This document shows positions 32,826 to 40,914 of a stretch of 64,000 bases of DNA, piece by piece (positions within the stretch are counted from its first letter, which is position 1; the number at the start of each line of letters is the position of its first letter). Origin of the DNA: an uncultured Sphaerochaeta sp. (lineage in GTDB: Bacteria; Spirochaetota; Spirochaetia; Sphaerochaetales; Sphaerochaetaceae); the NCBI RefSeq assembly GCF_963677315.1, contig NZ_OY781939.1:1240001-1304000 (forward strand). Reading direction: 5' to 3'. Under the pieces are notes generated by a model, which was not told where the DNA came from, searched no databases, and saw nothing but the letters and a program-made list of their open reading frames with translations. Position numbers and translations under genes: made by a program.

Positions 32826-34240
32826 TAGATAAAACACAAACACACAAACAATACTACGATATCCTTATCATTGGTTCTGGTCCCGCAGGATATGTATGTG
32901 CATTACGAGCTGCTCAACTGGGATTTGAAGTTGCATTGATTGAACGTGGGAAATTGGGTGGAGTCTGCCTGAACACCGGTTGTATCCCTACCAAATCATT
33001 GTTAAAAAATGCTGAAATTGCAAATATGCTTAAAGAAGATGGATCAATATTGGGATTCTCTTTCGACCATCTTAAACTTGATTACACGAAAGCTGTAAAA
33101 CGATCAAGAGAGAATTCAAGTAAGCTGGAAGAAGGCCTTAAAGCGCTATTCAAGCGGAATCATGTTACAGTCATTGAAGGTGAAGGAACTATACTTGGCC
33201 CAGGAAAAGTAGTAGTAACCGATACGTCCACCTGTCGAAGATCATTTTTTTCTAATCATATTGTCATCGCCACGGGAGCCTCTGCCATCATGCCGGAACA
33301 CTGGAAGGTGGATAATGATGTATTAACCTATAGCGAGGCAATTATACAAAAAACCCTACCAAAGTCTATTGTAATTGTTGGATCAGGTGCAATCGGTTTG
33401 GAATTTGGCTCCATATGGAATGCATACGGAACCAAAGTAACAATCATTGAGATGGCAGACCGTATTGCCCCACTCGAGGATGAGGAAATCTCGAGTAGCT
33501 TGGAGAAAGAGTTACATAACCGTGGAATTGAAACATTGACAGGCTATGCAGTAAAGAGTATTGAACGAATAGAAAAAAATCTGCGTGTTCATTCCGAGTG
33601 TGCAGGGACATCAATTACAGTTGATGCCGAACAAGTGTTGGTGGCAATAGGATTCAAACCAAATACTGAAAATCTTGGGCTAGAGTCTCTAGGGCTTGAA
33701 TCAATGATAGGCTCAGCTATCAAAACGGATGACCATATGGCAACATCAATTCCTGGCGTGTGGGCAATCGGGGATGTAACTGCAAAGATGATGCTTGCTC
33801 ATGTTGGTTTTGCTCAGGGTACCCTTTGTGCTGAGGAAATTGGTGAGGTTGAATCAAATCTAATTGATTATCATGCAGTTCCACATGCTATTTACAGCAT
33901 TCCTCAAGTCGCTTCCTTTGGCTATACAGAGCAACAGGCTCGAGCCATTTTCAAACAAATCAAAGTGGGAAAAGCACGCTTCAGAGCCAACGGCAAAGCT
34001 GTGGGGAATGGAGAGGAAAATGGTTGGGTAAAACTTGTGTTCACTGGTGCACGTAATAAACTTATTGGAGCTCATCTCATTGGTTATGATGTCTCAGAAT
34101 TGCTCCCTGAACTTACCCTAGCAAAAACACTGGAAGCAACCATGGAAGATATTTCGTTGAACATACATGCTCACCCAACATTGTCGGAAATTTTGAGAGA
34201 GGCTGCGTTGTCAGCCTCCGGTTCACCCTTGCATGGATAA
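32822..34240 (+). CDS. lpdA: dihydrolipoamide dehydrogenase (E3)
   Basis: A 472-residue FAD flavoprotein disulfide reductase. It has the FAD motif IIGSGPAG, the redox-active pair in GGVCLNTGCIPTKS, the NAD motif IVGSGAIGLEFG, the second FAD motif AIGDV and the C-terminal catalytic His-Glu in HAHPTLSE. It reoxidises the dihydrolipoyl group of E2 and makes NADH. It is separated from E1/E2 by six genes but starts on a 4-base overlap with the permease, so it belongs to the same operon. There is no fused lipoyl domain. Confidence 0.9.
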   Translation: MIDKTQTHKQYYDILIIGSGPAGYVCALRAAQLGFEVALIERGKLGGVCLNTGCIPTKSLLKNAEIANMLKEDGSILGFSFDHLKLDYTKAVKRSRENSSKLEEGLKALFKRNHVTVIEGEGTILGPGKVVVTDTSTCRRSFFSNHIVIATGASAIMPEHWKVDNDVLTYSEAIIQKTLPKSIVIVGSGAIGLEFGSIWNAYGTKVTIIEMADRIAPLEDEEISSSLEKELHNRGIETLTGYAVKSIERIEKNLRVHSECAGTSITVDAEQVLVAIGFKPNTENLGLESLGLESMIGSAIKTDDHMATSIPGVWAIGDVTAKMMLAHVGFAQGTLCAEEIGEVESNLIDYHAVPHAIYSIPQVASFGYTEQQARAIFKQIKVGKARFRANGKAVGNGEENGWVKLVFTGARNKLIGAHLIGYDVSELLPELTLAKTLEATMEDISLNIHAHPTLSEILREAALSASGSPLHG

Positions 34241-34278
34241 AGTTGCAATCCATATTGTTATCTGATAAGGAGAAAAAG

Positions 34279-35130
34279 ATGAAGCATATCGTTTTAATGG
34301 GTGCTGGCGGGAAAATGGGATGTCGTATTACTGACAATTTGTTAAATGACCCAGAGTACAAAGTATCACATGTGGAAGTTAGTCCCTCAGGTATCCAAAG
34401 CCTTAAAACTCGTGGTATTAATGTTGTTAAGCAAGAGGATGTACTTCCTTCAGGAGATGTGGTCATTCTTGCAATTCCTGACAAACTCATTGGAACGATT
34501 ACAAAAAATATCATACCAAAAATGAAAAATGGGGCAATGGTGTTCGGTCTCGACCCAGCCGCAGCATATGCAAATGTAATTCCCATCAGAGAAGATTTAG
34601 CTTACTTTGTTGCGCATCCCACTCATCCTCCCCTGTTCAACACTGAGACAAATCCAGAAGCTCAGAAAGATTGGTTTGGAGGAATTGCACAACAGGATGC
34701 TGTCTGTGCCTTATATCGTGGAGAAGAGTCTCAATATGAGCTTGGGGAAAAATTAGCAAGAAAAATCTATAAACCAATTGTCAACACGTATCGCATCACA
34801 GTTGAGCAGATGGCGATTCTAGAGCCCGGACTTGTCGAGACTTTTACATCAACACTTATTGAAGCTATGAAGATGGCATTTGAAAAAGTTGTTTCCATGG
34901 GAGTACCCCGGGATGCCGCGTTATCATTCATGATGGGACACGTAAGAATCCAATTTGCAGTGTTGTTTGGATATGCAGATTTTGTTTTTTCTGATGGAGC
35001 ACTCCATGCAATGAAGCAAGCAAGAGAACAACTTCTACAACCTGACTGGATGGAAAAAGTTTTCTCACTCGAAAGCATTAAAGACAGTGTGGAACAAATA
35101 ACGGATTCAATAAAAATTAACTTGGAATAA
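34279..35130 (+). CDS. NAD-dependent oxidoisomerase-like dehydrogenase (D-apionate oxidoisomerase ApnO-like)
   Basis: A 283-residue protein with an N-terminal Rossmann fold (VLMGAGGKMGCRI) and the phosphogluconate-dehydrogenase-type C-terminal helical domain. Conserved blocks include AIPDKLIG, VFGLDPAAAYA, AHPTHPPLF and ILEPGLVET. This is the family that includes ApnO, which oxidises and rearranges D-apionate to 3-oxo-isoapionate in the described gut-bacterial pathways. The next gene, six bases on, resembles the decarboxylase that acts on that product, which strengthens the call. Other beta-hydroxyacid dehydrogenase activities remain possible. AAGGAG precedes the ATG at 34279. Confidence 0.68.
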   Translation: MKHIVLMGAGGKMGCRITDNLLNDPEYKVSHVEVSPSGIQSLKTRGINVVKQEDVLPSGDVVILAIPDKLIGTITKNIIPKMKNGAMVFGLDPAAAYANVIPIREDLAYFVAHPTHPPLFNTETNPEAQKDWFGGIAQQDAVCALYRGEESQYELGEKLARKIYKPIVNTYRITVEQMAILEPGLVETFTSTLIEAMKMAFEKVVSMGVPRDAALSFMMGHVRIQFAVLFGYADFVFSDGALHAMKQAREQLLQPDWMEKVFSLESIKDSVEQITDSIKINLE

Positions 35131-35136
35131 AAAAAT

Positions 35137-35949
35137 ATGAAAGTAGGTATCAGTACATATGCATATACATGGGCTATCGGAGTTCCTTCGATTATGCCTG
35201 ATAAACCGATGGACATTCATCAGTTCATTGAAGCAGCCGTGGCTAATGGAGTAGATTTATTACAAATTGCAGACAATCTTCCCCTTCATGCACTGTCTGA
35301 TTCAGAATTGTTAGCAGTAAAAAATCATCTGAAACAGTTATCCCTCAGCGTTGAGATTGGAATTCGTGGTCTTACCGATACAATGATGGAGCGCTATCTC
35401 GGTTTTGCTGAATACTTTCAATCACCTATTTTAAGAGTGGTCACTGATTTAATTAATTATACACCAACAATACAAGAAATTATTGCAATCCTAGAGCGTT
35501 GGGTTCCTGTTGCAAAGGCCAATAACATCACGCTTGCTTTAGAAAATCATGACCGTTTCAAAGTATCTGATCTCATTCAAATTGTGAGTAAATTTGATGT
35601 CACGGAAGTGGGCATATGTTTAGATACCGTCAATTCTTTGGGGGCACTTGAAGGTCCAGATACAGTAATCAAAGGATTAGCTCCCTATACTGTCAATGTA
35701 CATCTAAAGGATTTCAAAATCTCTCGACCTCTTCACTCGATGGGCTTTATTGTGGAGGGCACCATTGCTGGTGAGGGTATGTTAAACATTCAGTCCATAT
35801 TTGCTAATCCAATTCTCCAAACACGGAACCCAAATGTTATTCTAGAACTATGGACACCTTTTGAGTCAACGATAGGAGAAACTGTTACAAAAGAGAATGA
35901 CTGGGTAAAAAAAAGTATCCAGAACTTAAAAAAGTTAGGCTTATTGTAA
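35137..35949 (+). CDS. TIM-barrel decarboxylase-like protein (3-oxo-isoapionate decarboxylase OiaC-like)
   Basis: A 270-residue AP-endonuclease-2/xylose-isomerase-like TIM barrel. Conserved blocks seen are STYAYTWAIGVPS at the N-terminus, IADNLPLH, EIGIRGL, LALENHDRF, CLDTVNSLGALEGP, VHLKDFKI and LELWTPFE. The four metal-site residues (E, D, H, E) are all present. The long motifs AIG, DNLPLH and DTVNSLGALE set it apart from ketose epimerases and match the OiaC group, which decarboxylates 3-oxo-isoapionate to L-erythrulose. It follows the ApnO-like gene by six bases. The assignment is from recalled family features and needs a profile search. Confidence 0.62.
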   Translation: MKVGISTYAYTWAIGVPSIMPDKPMDIHQFIEAAVANGVDLLQIADNLPLHALSDSELLAVKNHLKQLSLSVEIGIRGLTDTMMERYLGFAEYFQSPILRVVTDLINYTPTIQEIIAILERWVPVAKANNITLALENHDRFKVSDLIQIVSKFDVTEVGICLDTVNSLGALEGPDTVIKGLAPYTVNVHLKDFKISRPLHSMGFIVEGTIAGEGMLNIQSIFANPILQTRNPNVILELWTPFESTIGETVTKENDWVKKSIQNLKKLGLL

Positions 35950-36025
35950 GGAAAGTTAGCGCATGGATTGCAAAAAGATCAATTATCAGTAGAATTATAT
36001 AATATATTAGGATATGTGAGGAATC

Positions 36026-36745
36026 ATGGCCAGAGAACGAGCTGAAACAAGCTTATTTACGAACAAAAAAGTCCGATCTGCTGTTGAGATAACTATTGAG
36101 ACAATACGAGATTTATTAATCAGTAGGCAATTGAAACCAGGAGATAAACTCCCATCAGAAATTGAGCTTTCAGAGAATCTTCAGATTAGCCGCGGATCTA
36201 TCCGTGAAGCGATGAAAATTCTCGCTTCATACGGAATAATTAACATCCGTAGGGGAGATGGCACTTATATCGCTAAAGAGATAACTGATGGATTATTTGA
36301 TCATCTCTTTCTCCAAATGATACTTACTGATATTGATAAAAAGCGGCTTTTTGAATTACGTGAACTAATAGAAATGGGAATGGTCAAACTAGTAATTGAA
36401 AATGCTTCAGATGATGATCTTTCCAATATTCGATTTGTCCATGAAAAAATGGTAAGGGCATATAATTCCGGCAATTGCTCGATTAATAATTTGGCCGAAC
36501 TGGATAAAAGCTTTCATATTGCTATCGCTGATGCTACAAAAAATCTATTAATAAAAAAAATATACGGATTCACATTAGATTTGTATACCCCATCTATAAT
36601 TACATCGGTTTCTCGTGGAGGAAGAGGCGAATATTCTGTACAGCACCATGAATTGATTCTTGAAGGACTTGAAGAACGTAATAGTGAGAAAGCAATTCAA
36701 GCTATCAAGAATTCAATCGAAAAATGGTACATATTAATCGACTGA
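36026..36745 (+). CDS. GntR-family regulator, FadR/FCD subgroup
   Basis: A 239-residue transcription regulator. About residues 20-85 are the winged helix (LKPGDKLPSEIELSENLQISRGSIREAMKIL...GDGTYI), and about 95-235 form the all-helical FCD ligand domain, with the likely metal/ligand-binding residues in ELDKSFHIAIADAT and HHELILEGL. It is the last gene of the A/T-rich operon, 76 bases after the OiaC-like gene, behind a TATAAT-containing gap that may hold its own promoter. It most likely represses the operon and the divergent epimerase and is released by a pathway acid. GAGGAAT precedes the ATG. Confidence 0.85.
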   Translation: MARERAETSLFTNKKVRSAVEITIETIRDLLISRQLKPGDKLPSEIELSENLQISRGSIREAMKILASYGIINIRRGDGTYIAKEITDGLFDHLFLQMILTDIDKKRLFELRELIEMGMVKLVIENASDDDLSNIRFVHEKMVRAYNSGNCSINNLAELDKSFHIAIADATKNLLIKKIYGFTLDLYTPSIITSVSRGGRGEYSVQHHELILEGLEERNSEKAIQAIKNSIEKWYILID

Positions 36746-36802
36746 ATCTAAAGTATTTCTCTTCAAATTTAACAGGAAGCCAGATGAGCATCTCTTTCTA
36801 TC

Positions 36803-37615
36803 CTAGGGCTTGGCAACACCCTCAATAGCAAGCGTTTCTTCTCTTCTGTCGTCAGCAATATCCATCGCTGCAAAGGAACTGCTGGAGGGCAGAATGAGCT
36901 GGAACTCCTTCATATCTCCCATTCCTATTTCTCCCTGGACAAGAGTAGCCTCCAGGAGATGCCCTCCCTTGCTTTTATCTTCAGAAAGAAAGTGTAAATG
37001 CCACCCCGGAAGGTTAATACCTTCAACATATGCAGGACTCCGGAACGCAACAATTGTTCCTTCAACCTGTTCATACGTGTACTCCTTTTGCGTTGAAGCA
37101 ATAACAGAAAGAGGACGATAAGGCTTTTGTTGGGATGGAACACTACGTACCCGTACATGGCTGAATAACCCTTGCACTTTCGCTACGTAAAAACGATTGA
37201 AATCATTGGTAGTTTCTGCAATACATGCATCCATTGCATTTTTCAAGGTTTCGATGTCAGCAATCGCATTATATGGTTTCACAACTACATCTGGTTCAAA
37301 CATTGTTGCAACAGCAAAGGGCACCATAACCTGGTCATCCATTAGCTCGACAGTGCCATCAACCTTGGCTTTATACACATTGCCATCAAGGAAGATCATC
37401 TCCCCATCCAACGTATCAAAGGTACCAATGCCCGTATCACCATGACCCTTCAATGTACCAACAGATATGAACCCATCATACTCTCCCTGCAACAATGCAT
37501 TGAGCAAAGAGACCTGGTAGATATTGTCTTCCTTGGGAACAGAGGTACATCCACTTGCAAGAAACAAGCATAGAACCAACACCATAGCACTGAGGACCCG
37601 ATTACCCGTTTTCAT
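36803..37615 (-). CDS. budA: alpha-acetolactate decarboxylase, exported lipoprotein
   Basis: A 270-residue acetolactate decarboxylase: YQVSLLNALLQGEYDGFISVGTLKGHGDTGIGTF at the start of the mature chain, LDGEMIFLDG, and the zinc ligands in WHLHF and GGHLLEA. The enzyme converts 2-acetolactate to acetoin. Unusually it carries a lipoprotein signal peptide, a hydrophobic core followed by the lipobox LASGC with the cysteine at about residue 23, so the enzyme would be anchored outside the cytoplasmic membrane. It is transcribed alone, convergent with the GntR-type gene of the operon that holds an acetoin-type dehydrogenase complex, and the link may be functional. Confidence 0.85.
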   Translation of the reverse strand: MKTGNRVLSAMVLVLCLFLASGCTSVPKEDNIYQVSLLNALLQGEYDGFISVGTLKGHGDTGIGTFDTLDGEMIFLDGNVYKAKVDGTVELMDDQVMVPFAVATMFEPDVVVKPYNAIADIETLKNAMDACIAETTNDFNRFYVAKVQGLFSHVRVRSVPSQQKPYRPLSVIASTQKEYTYEQVEGTIVAFRSPAYVEGINLPGWHLHFLSEDKSKGGHLLEATLVQGEIGMGDMKEFQLILPSSSSFAAMDIADDRREETLAIEGVAKP

Positions 37616-37637
37616 GAGAGCACCCCCTATCTAACTT

Positions 37638-37666
37638 AGCATAGAGGGTGCAGGCATATGAGACAA
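37638..37666 (-). promoter_or_regulatory. promoter of the acetolactate decarboxylase gene
   Basis: On the minus strand: TTGTCT (37661-37666), 17-base spacer, TATGCT (37638-37643), 23 bases before the ATG; GGGGG serves as ribosome-binding site. Confidence 0.55.
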
Positions 37667-37687
37667 GCAATATCCATCATGTTTTCA

Positions 37688-37708
37688 ATAAAAGGCTTCT
37701 TGTGCCTT
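37688..37708 (-). terminator. weak terminator after the sugar permease gene
   Basis: In the minus direction: AAGGC, 7-base loop, GCCTT, then TTATT (37708 down to 37688), 12 bases after the permease stop. The stem is only 5 bp. Confidence 0.4.
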
Positions 37709-37719
37709 AGACACTAACC

Positions 37720-38535
37720 CTACCCTTTCACAGCTCCCATCGTAAGTCCTTTTACAACATACTTCTGGAAGAACATCGTAAGGATAATTGCCGGGGCCAT
37801 GATGGTAACAGCTGCTGCCATGACTGCACCCCAGTCAACTTCTACATAACTCAAGAAGTTATATACTGCAATGGGGAGTGTTCTTGTTTTCTGCTGACTC
37901 AATACCTGGCTGAACATGAAGTTGTTCCAACTGAAGATGAAACTCAGCGTTGTAGCGGTAACCACCCCAGGACCGGAGAGGGGCAACAAAATCTTGAGGA
38001 ACGCACTCTGTTGTGTCAGTCCGTCCACCATAGCAGCCTCTTCAAGTTCACGAGGTACAGAATCGAAATAGGGAGCCATTACCCACACAACCAAAGGAAG
38101 TGCAATAAGCATATGGCTGAGGATCAAGGCAATATAGCTATCCATCAAGTGAAGCCTTGAAAAAACGATGTACCAAGGCATAAGGAATGAGATACCCGGC
38201 ATCAAGCGTGCTACCAGGATGAAGACAGAAAGTTTCTTCTGCTTATAGCGAGCAATTGAGTAGGCCGCGGGGAGCCCAAGAATAAGTGAGAAGAATACAC
38301 TCACCACCGATACAATGATTGAGTTTTTCATGTAGTGCAGAAAATCCTGTTCGATGAACACCCGCTCATAGTTTTGCATCACCGGGGTAAAGATGAACTT
38401 TGGGGGCCAACTGATGATATCAACCTGCGTCTTGAACGAACTCATCAGCATCCAGATGAAGGGGAATAAAATTGGTACGATGATCAAAAACAGCATGATA
38501 CCAAAAAGAATTGAATGAACTATTTTTCGCTGCAT
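37720..38535 (-). CDS. MalG-type sugar ABC transporter permease
   Basis: A 271-residue inner-membrane permease with six hydrophobic segments and the EAA coupling motif ELEEAAMVDGLTQQSAFLKILLP near residue 175. The C-terminal VKGLTMGAVKG is typical of the MalG/carbohydrate CUT1 branch. It is the last gene of a binding protein-MalF-MalG operon. No ATPase gene is present, so a shared MsmK-like ATPase from elsewhere must energise it. It starts 10 bases after the MalF-type gene. Ligand: an oligosaccharide or sugar acid, not determinable. Confidence 0.88.
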   Translation of the reverse strand: MQRKIVHSILFGIMLFLIIVPILFPFIWMLMSSFKTQVDIISWPPKFIFTPVMQNYERVFIEQDFLHYMKNSIIVSVVSVFFSLILGLPAAYSIARYKQKKLSVFILVARLMPGISFLMPWYIVFSRLHLMDSYIALILSHMLIALPLVVWVMAPYFDSVPRELEEAAMVDGLTQQSAFLKILLPLSGPGVVTATTLSFIFSWNNFMFSQVLSQQKTRTLPIAVYNFLSYVEVDWGAVMAAAVTIMAPAIILTMFFQKYVVKGLTMGAVKG

Positions 38536-38545
38536 GCCTCGCCTC

Positions 38546-39424
38546 CTACAACTCGAAAATTCTGCGTACGCGCATCACCATCAAGCTGAAGAGCATGACG
38601 ATAGCAAACAGGAAGACCAACATAACAGCACTCTGTCCCATCCTGAAGTATTCAAAGCTGTATTTAAAAGCCAAGACATTCAGGTTCTCTGAAGCATACC
38701 CCGGCCCCCCTCCAGTCATCGAGTAGATGATATCGTAGGTTTTTAGTGCATCAATCGCCCGAAGGATTACCGCAGTAAGGATGGTCGGCATCAACATGGG
38801 AAGCGTTATCTGAAACAGGACCTGCCTTCCATTCGCCCCATCAACCATGGCCGATTCGTACGGCTCAGTGGACAAGCCAGCAAGACCCGCTAGTACGATG
38901 ATGGTTATCATAGGAGTCCACTGCCAGATATCTACCATGATCAAGGAAGGCATAACAGTCCTTGCATCACTGACCCAACCACTCTGTGGAAGCTTCAACA
39001 CACTGAGCACATAGTTCAGAATGCCAATTGTCGGGTCATAGAACAGGTTCCAAACAATACCGATAGCGACCGGAGTTGCAACCAAGGGCAACAGCAACAA
39101 GGTTTTCACCATGCCCTTCCCCTTGAACTTCCGGTTGAGAATTAGGGCTAGGACAGTTCCAAGAACCATTTCTACTATTACAGCACCAAACGTAAAATAG
39201 AATGTCCTTCCCAGAGACTCAAGAAACCTAGGTTCCTTGAGCACCTTGAAATAACTCTCCAGTCCCACTACAGAGAGGGGTCTCCCACTGGTCAACGACC
39301 AATCAGTAAAACTGAGAAAGAAAGTATACACCACCGGAAACACCATAAGTATCACTACAAACAGTACGGCAGGAAGTGGGAAAATATAGCGTAGATTTTT
39401 TTCTAAGAAACCTTGTTTGACCAT
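38546..39424 (-). CDS. MalF-type sugar ABC transporter permease
   Basis: A 292-residue CUT1-type permease with six hydrophobic segments, PAVLFVVILMVFPVVYTFFLSF near the N-terminus and the EAA-like motif EPYESAMVDGANGRQVLFQITLP. I chose the ATG at 39424 because AAGGAG lies upstream; the frame extends further but without a ribosome-binding site and across the hairpin. It pairs with the MalG-type permease downstream. Confidence 0.88.
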   Translation of the reverse strand: MVKQGFLEKNLRYIFPLPAVLFVVILMVFPVVYTFFLSFTDWSLTSGRPLSVVGLESYFKVLKEPRFLESLGRTFYFTFGAVIVEMVLGTVLALILNRKFKGKGMVKTLLLLPLVATPVAIGIVWNLFYDPTIGILNYVLSVLKLPQSGWVSDARTVMPSLIMVDIWQWTPMITIIVLAGLAGLSTEPYESAMVDGANGRQVLFQITLPMLMPTILTAVILRAIDALKTYDIIYSMTGGGPGYASENLNVLAFKYSFEYFRMGQSAVMLVFLFAIVMLFSLMVMRVRRIFEL

Positions 39425-39448
39425 GGGAAAACTCCTTGCAATACGATA

Positions 39449-39473
39449 GGCCGACCGAGAGTATCGGTCGGCC
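39449..39473 (-). terminator. hairpin between binding-protein and permease genes
   Basis: A perfect 10-bp G/C-rich stem (39449-39458 with 39464-39473) with a 5-base loop, 20 bases after the binding-protein stop. No T tract follows in the minus direction. Same position in the operon as the hairpins at 3497 and 29339. Confidence 0.7.
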
Positions 39474-39492
39474 AATTCCTCTTACTACTTAC

Positions 39493-40767
39493 TTAGAGTC
39501 CGTACTCACCATCGGCCTTCAGGAGCTCATCTACAGCATCTGCCTTCTCACTGGCAAGTGCACTGAGTTTACTTGAAGTACCCTTGGTGTTGATTGATTC
39601 GATGATAACTTCACCAATCAGGTCACGTGCCTGTCCAACAGAACTCATGAACGGTCGGTCAAACGGGAACCCGTTCTTTGCAGCATGGGCCTGTGTCTCA
39701 ACCAAACCAGGATTCATAACTGCCCTGACCTCAGCATCTGCCCAAGCAGAATCTCGTGCCATGGTGATGTTTGTGAACATACCTTCCTTGGCGAGTTCCT
39801 TGCTTGTAGCCCAGTCGAGGAACTTCTGTGCAGCATCCTTGTTCTTGGAAGCGGAGGACATTGCCATACCCCATGAAACTACGATGAACGGGGAATCATC
39901 CTTTGGGCCTCTTGGAAGCTGTGCTACCCCGATATCCTCAGCAGGAATCTCTGTCTTTGCAGGATCAACAATCTGTCCATAGAAGACACTTGCATCAGTC
40001 CACATTGCGACCTTTCCAGCCTGGAACACAGGCATGACATTCTCCCAAGACATGCTGGTAACGCCCTGTGGTCCATAATTGCCAAGCAATTTGCCATAAT
40101 ATCGGATTGCTTCAATTGCCTCTGGGCTATCAAAGACAGCCTTTCCATCTTCAAGATATCTACCACCATAGTTATAGATATAGCTGGAAATCTGAGTTAC
40201 TGCAGCTGCGCCCTTACCTCTTGAGGCAAAACCAGCTACACCGTCCTTATTGAGGACTCTTGCGGCATTCTCAAGCTCTGCAAAGGTTGTAGGTACGGAA
40301 AGACCAGCCTTTTTAAACAGATCCTTTCGGTAGTACATTACCTGCCACTCTGTTACGAGAGGTACAATGTAGGCTTTACCATCTTTTCTGCCGATATCTA
40401 CTGAGTTCGCTGGATAATCAGCAAAGTCATAGTTGTCCAAGCTCTCATACCAACCATTCTTGATGAACATCAAGCCTTCCTGAAGAGGACGAGTCATAAA
40501 CACATCCACGGTGGAACTGTTGGTTGCAAATTCAGTGGTCAACTTATTGGTCAGCTGGCTCTCCTGCAGACTCTCATAGTTTACCTTGATCCCAGTCTCT
40601 GCTTCGAATTCAGGAATCTTGGTCTTCAGCAACTCCCCATAAGGGTGGTTAGCCAACAACACACGAATCTCTTGCGGAGCTGCTTCATCTTTAGTCCCTT
40701 GTGCAAACATTGGTGCCAACACAAGACCGAGCAACAACGCAAAAATGACCATTGTTTTCATCTTCAT
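39493..40767 (-). CDS. extracellular sugar-binding protein (CUT1 family, MalE-like)
   Basis: A 424-residue family-1 extracellular solute-binding protein. Residues 1-22 are a signal peptide ending MFA-QGTKDE, again without lipobox cysteine. The mature part starts with IRVLLANHPYGELLKTKIPEFEAETGIKV and has VVSWGMAMSSASKNKDAAQKFLDW near residue 300, both typical. It is the first gene of the MalEFG-type operon, divergent from an RpiR-type regulator gene. AAAGGAG precedes the ATG. Confidence 0.88.
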   Translation of the reverse strand: MKMKTMVIFALLLGLVLAPMFAQGTKDEAAPQEIRVLLANHPYGELLKTKIPEFEAETGIKVNYESLQESQLTNKLTTEFATNSSTVDVFMTRPLQEGLMFIKNGWYESLDNYDFADYPANSVDIGRKDGKAYIVPLVTEWQVMYYRKDLFKKAGLSVPTTFAELENAARVLNKDGVAGFASRGKGAAAVTQISSYIYNYGGRYLEDGKAVFDSPEAIEAIRYYGKLLGNYGPQGVTSMSWENVMPVFQAGKVAMWTDASVFYGQIVDPAKTEIPAEDIGVAQLPRGPKDDSPFIVVSWGMAMSSASKNKDAAQKFLDWATSKELAKEGMFTNITMARDSAWADAEVRAVMNPGLVETQAHAAKNGFPFDRPFMSSVGQARDLIGEVIIESINTKGTSSKLSALASEKADAVDELLKADGEYGL

Positions 40768-40850
40768 TTCTTCTTCTCCTTTTGTAAATTGTACAAATAC
40801 AACCTTTTGGCTATAGTATAACCCCTTTTTTGGAATTGTATAGCGATAAA

Positions 40851-40896
40851 TGAATATTTTTTTCTCATTGCCTGAATATTTTTTTCATACTATACT
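40851..40896 (+). promoter_or_regulatory. rpiR-type gene promoter with two operator-like boxes
   Basis: Two identical copies of TGAATATTTTTTTC begin at 40851 and 40873, exactly 22 bases apart (two helical turns). Each is an interrupted palindrome of the TGAA-N7-TTCA kind, complete in the second copy and ending TTCTCA in the first. The promoter of the regulator, TTGCCT (40868-40873), 17-base spacer and TATACT (40891-40896), encloses the second box. A minus-strand TATACT (40815-40820) probably serves the divergent sugar transporter. Confidence 0.7.
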
Positions 40897-40914
40897 GACT
40901 ACAAGAGGAACAGC

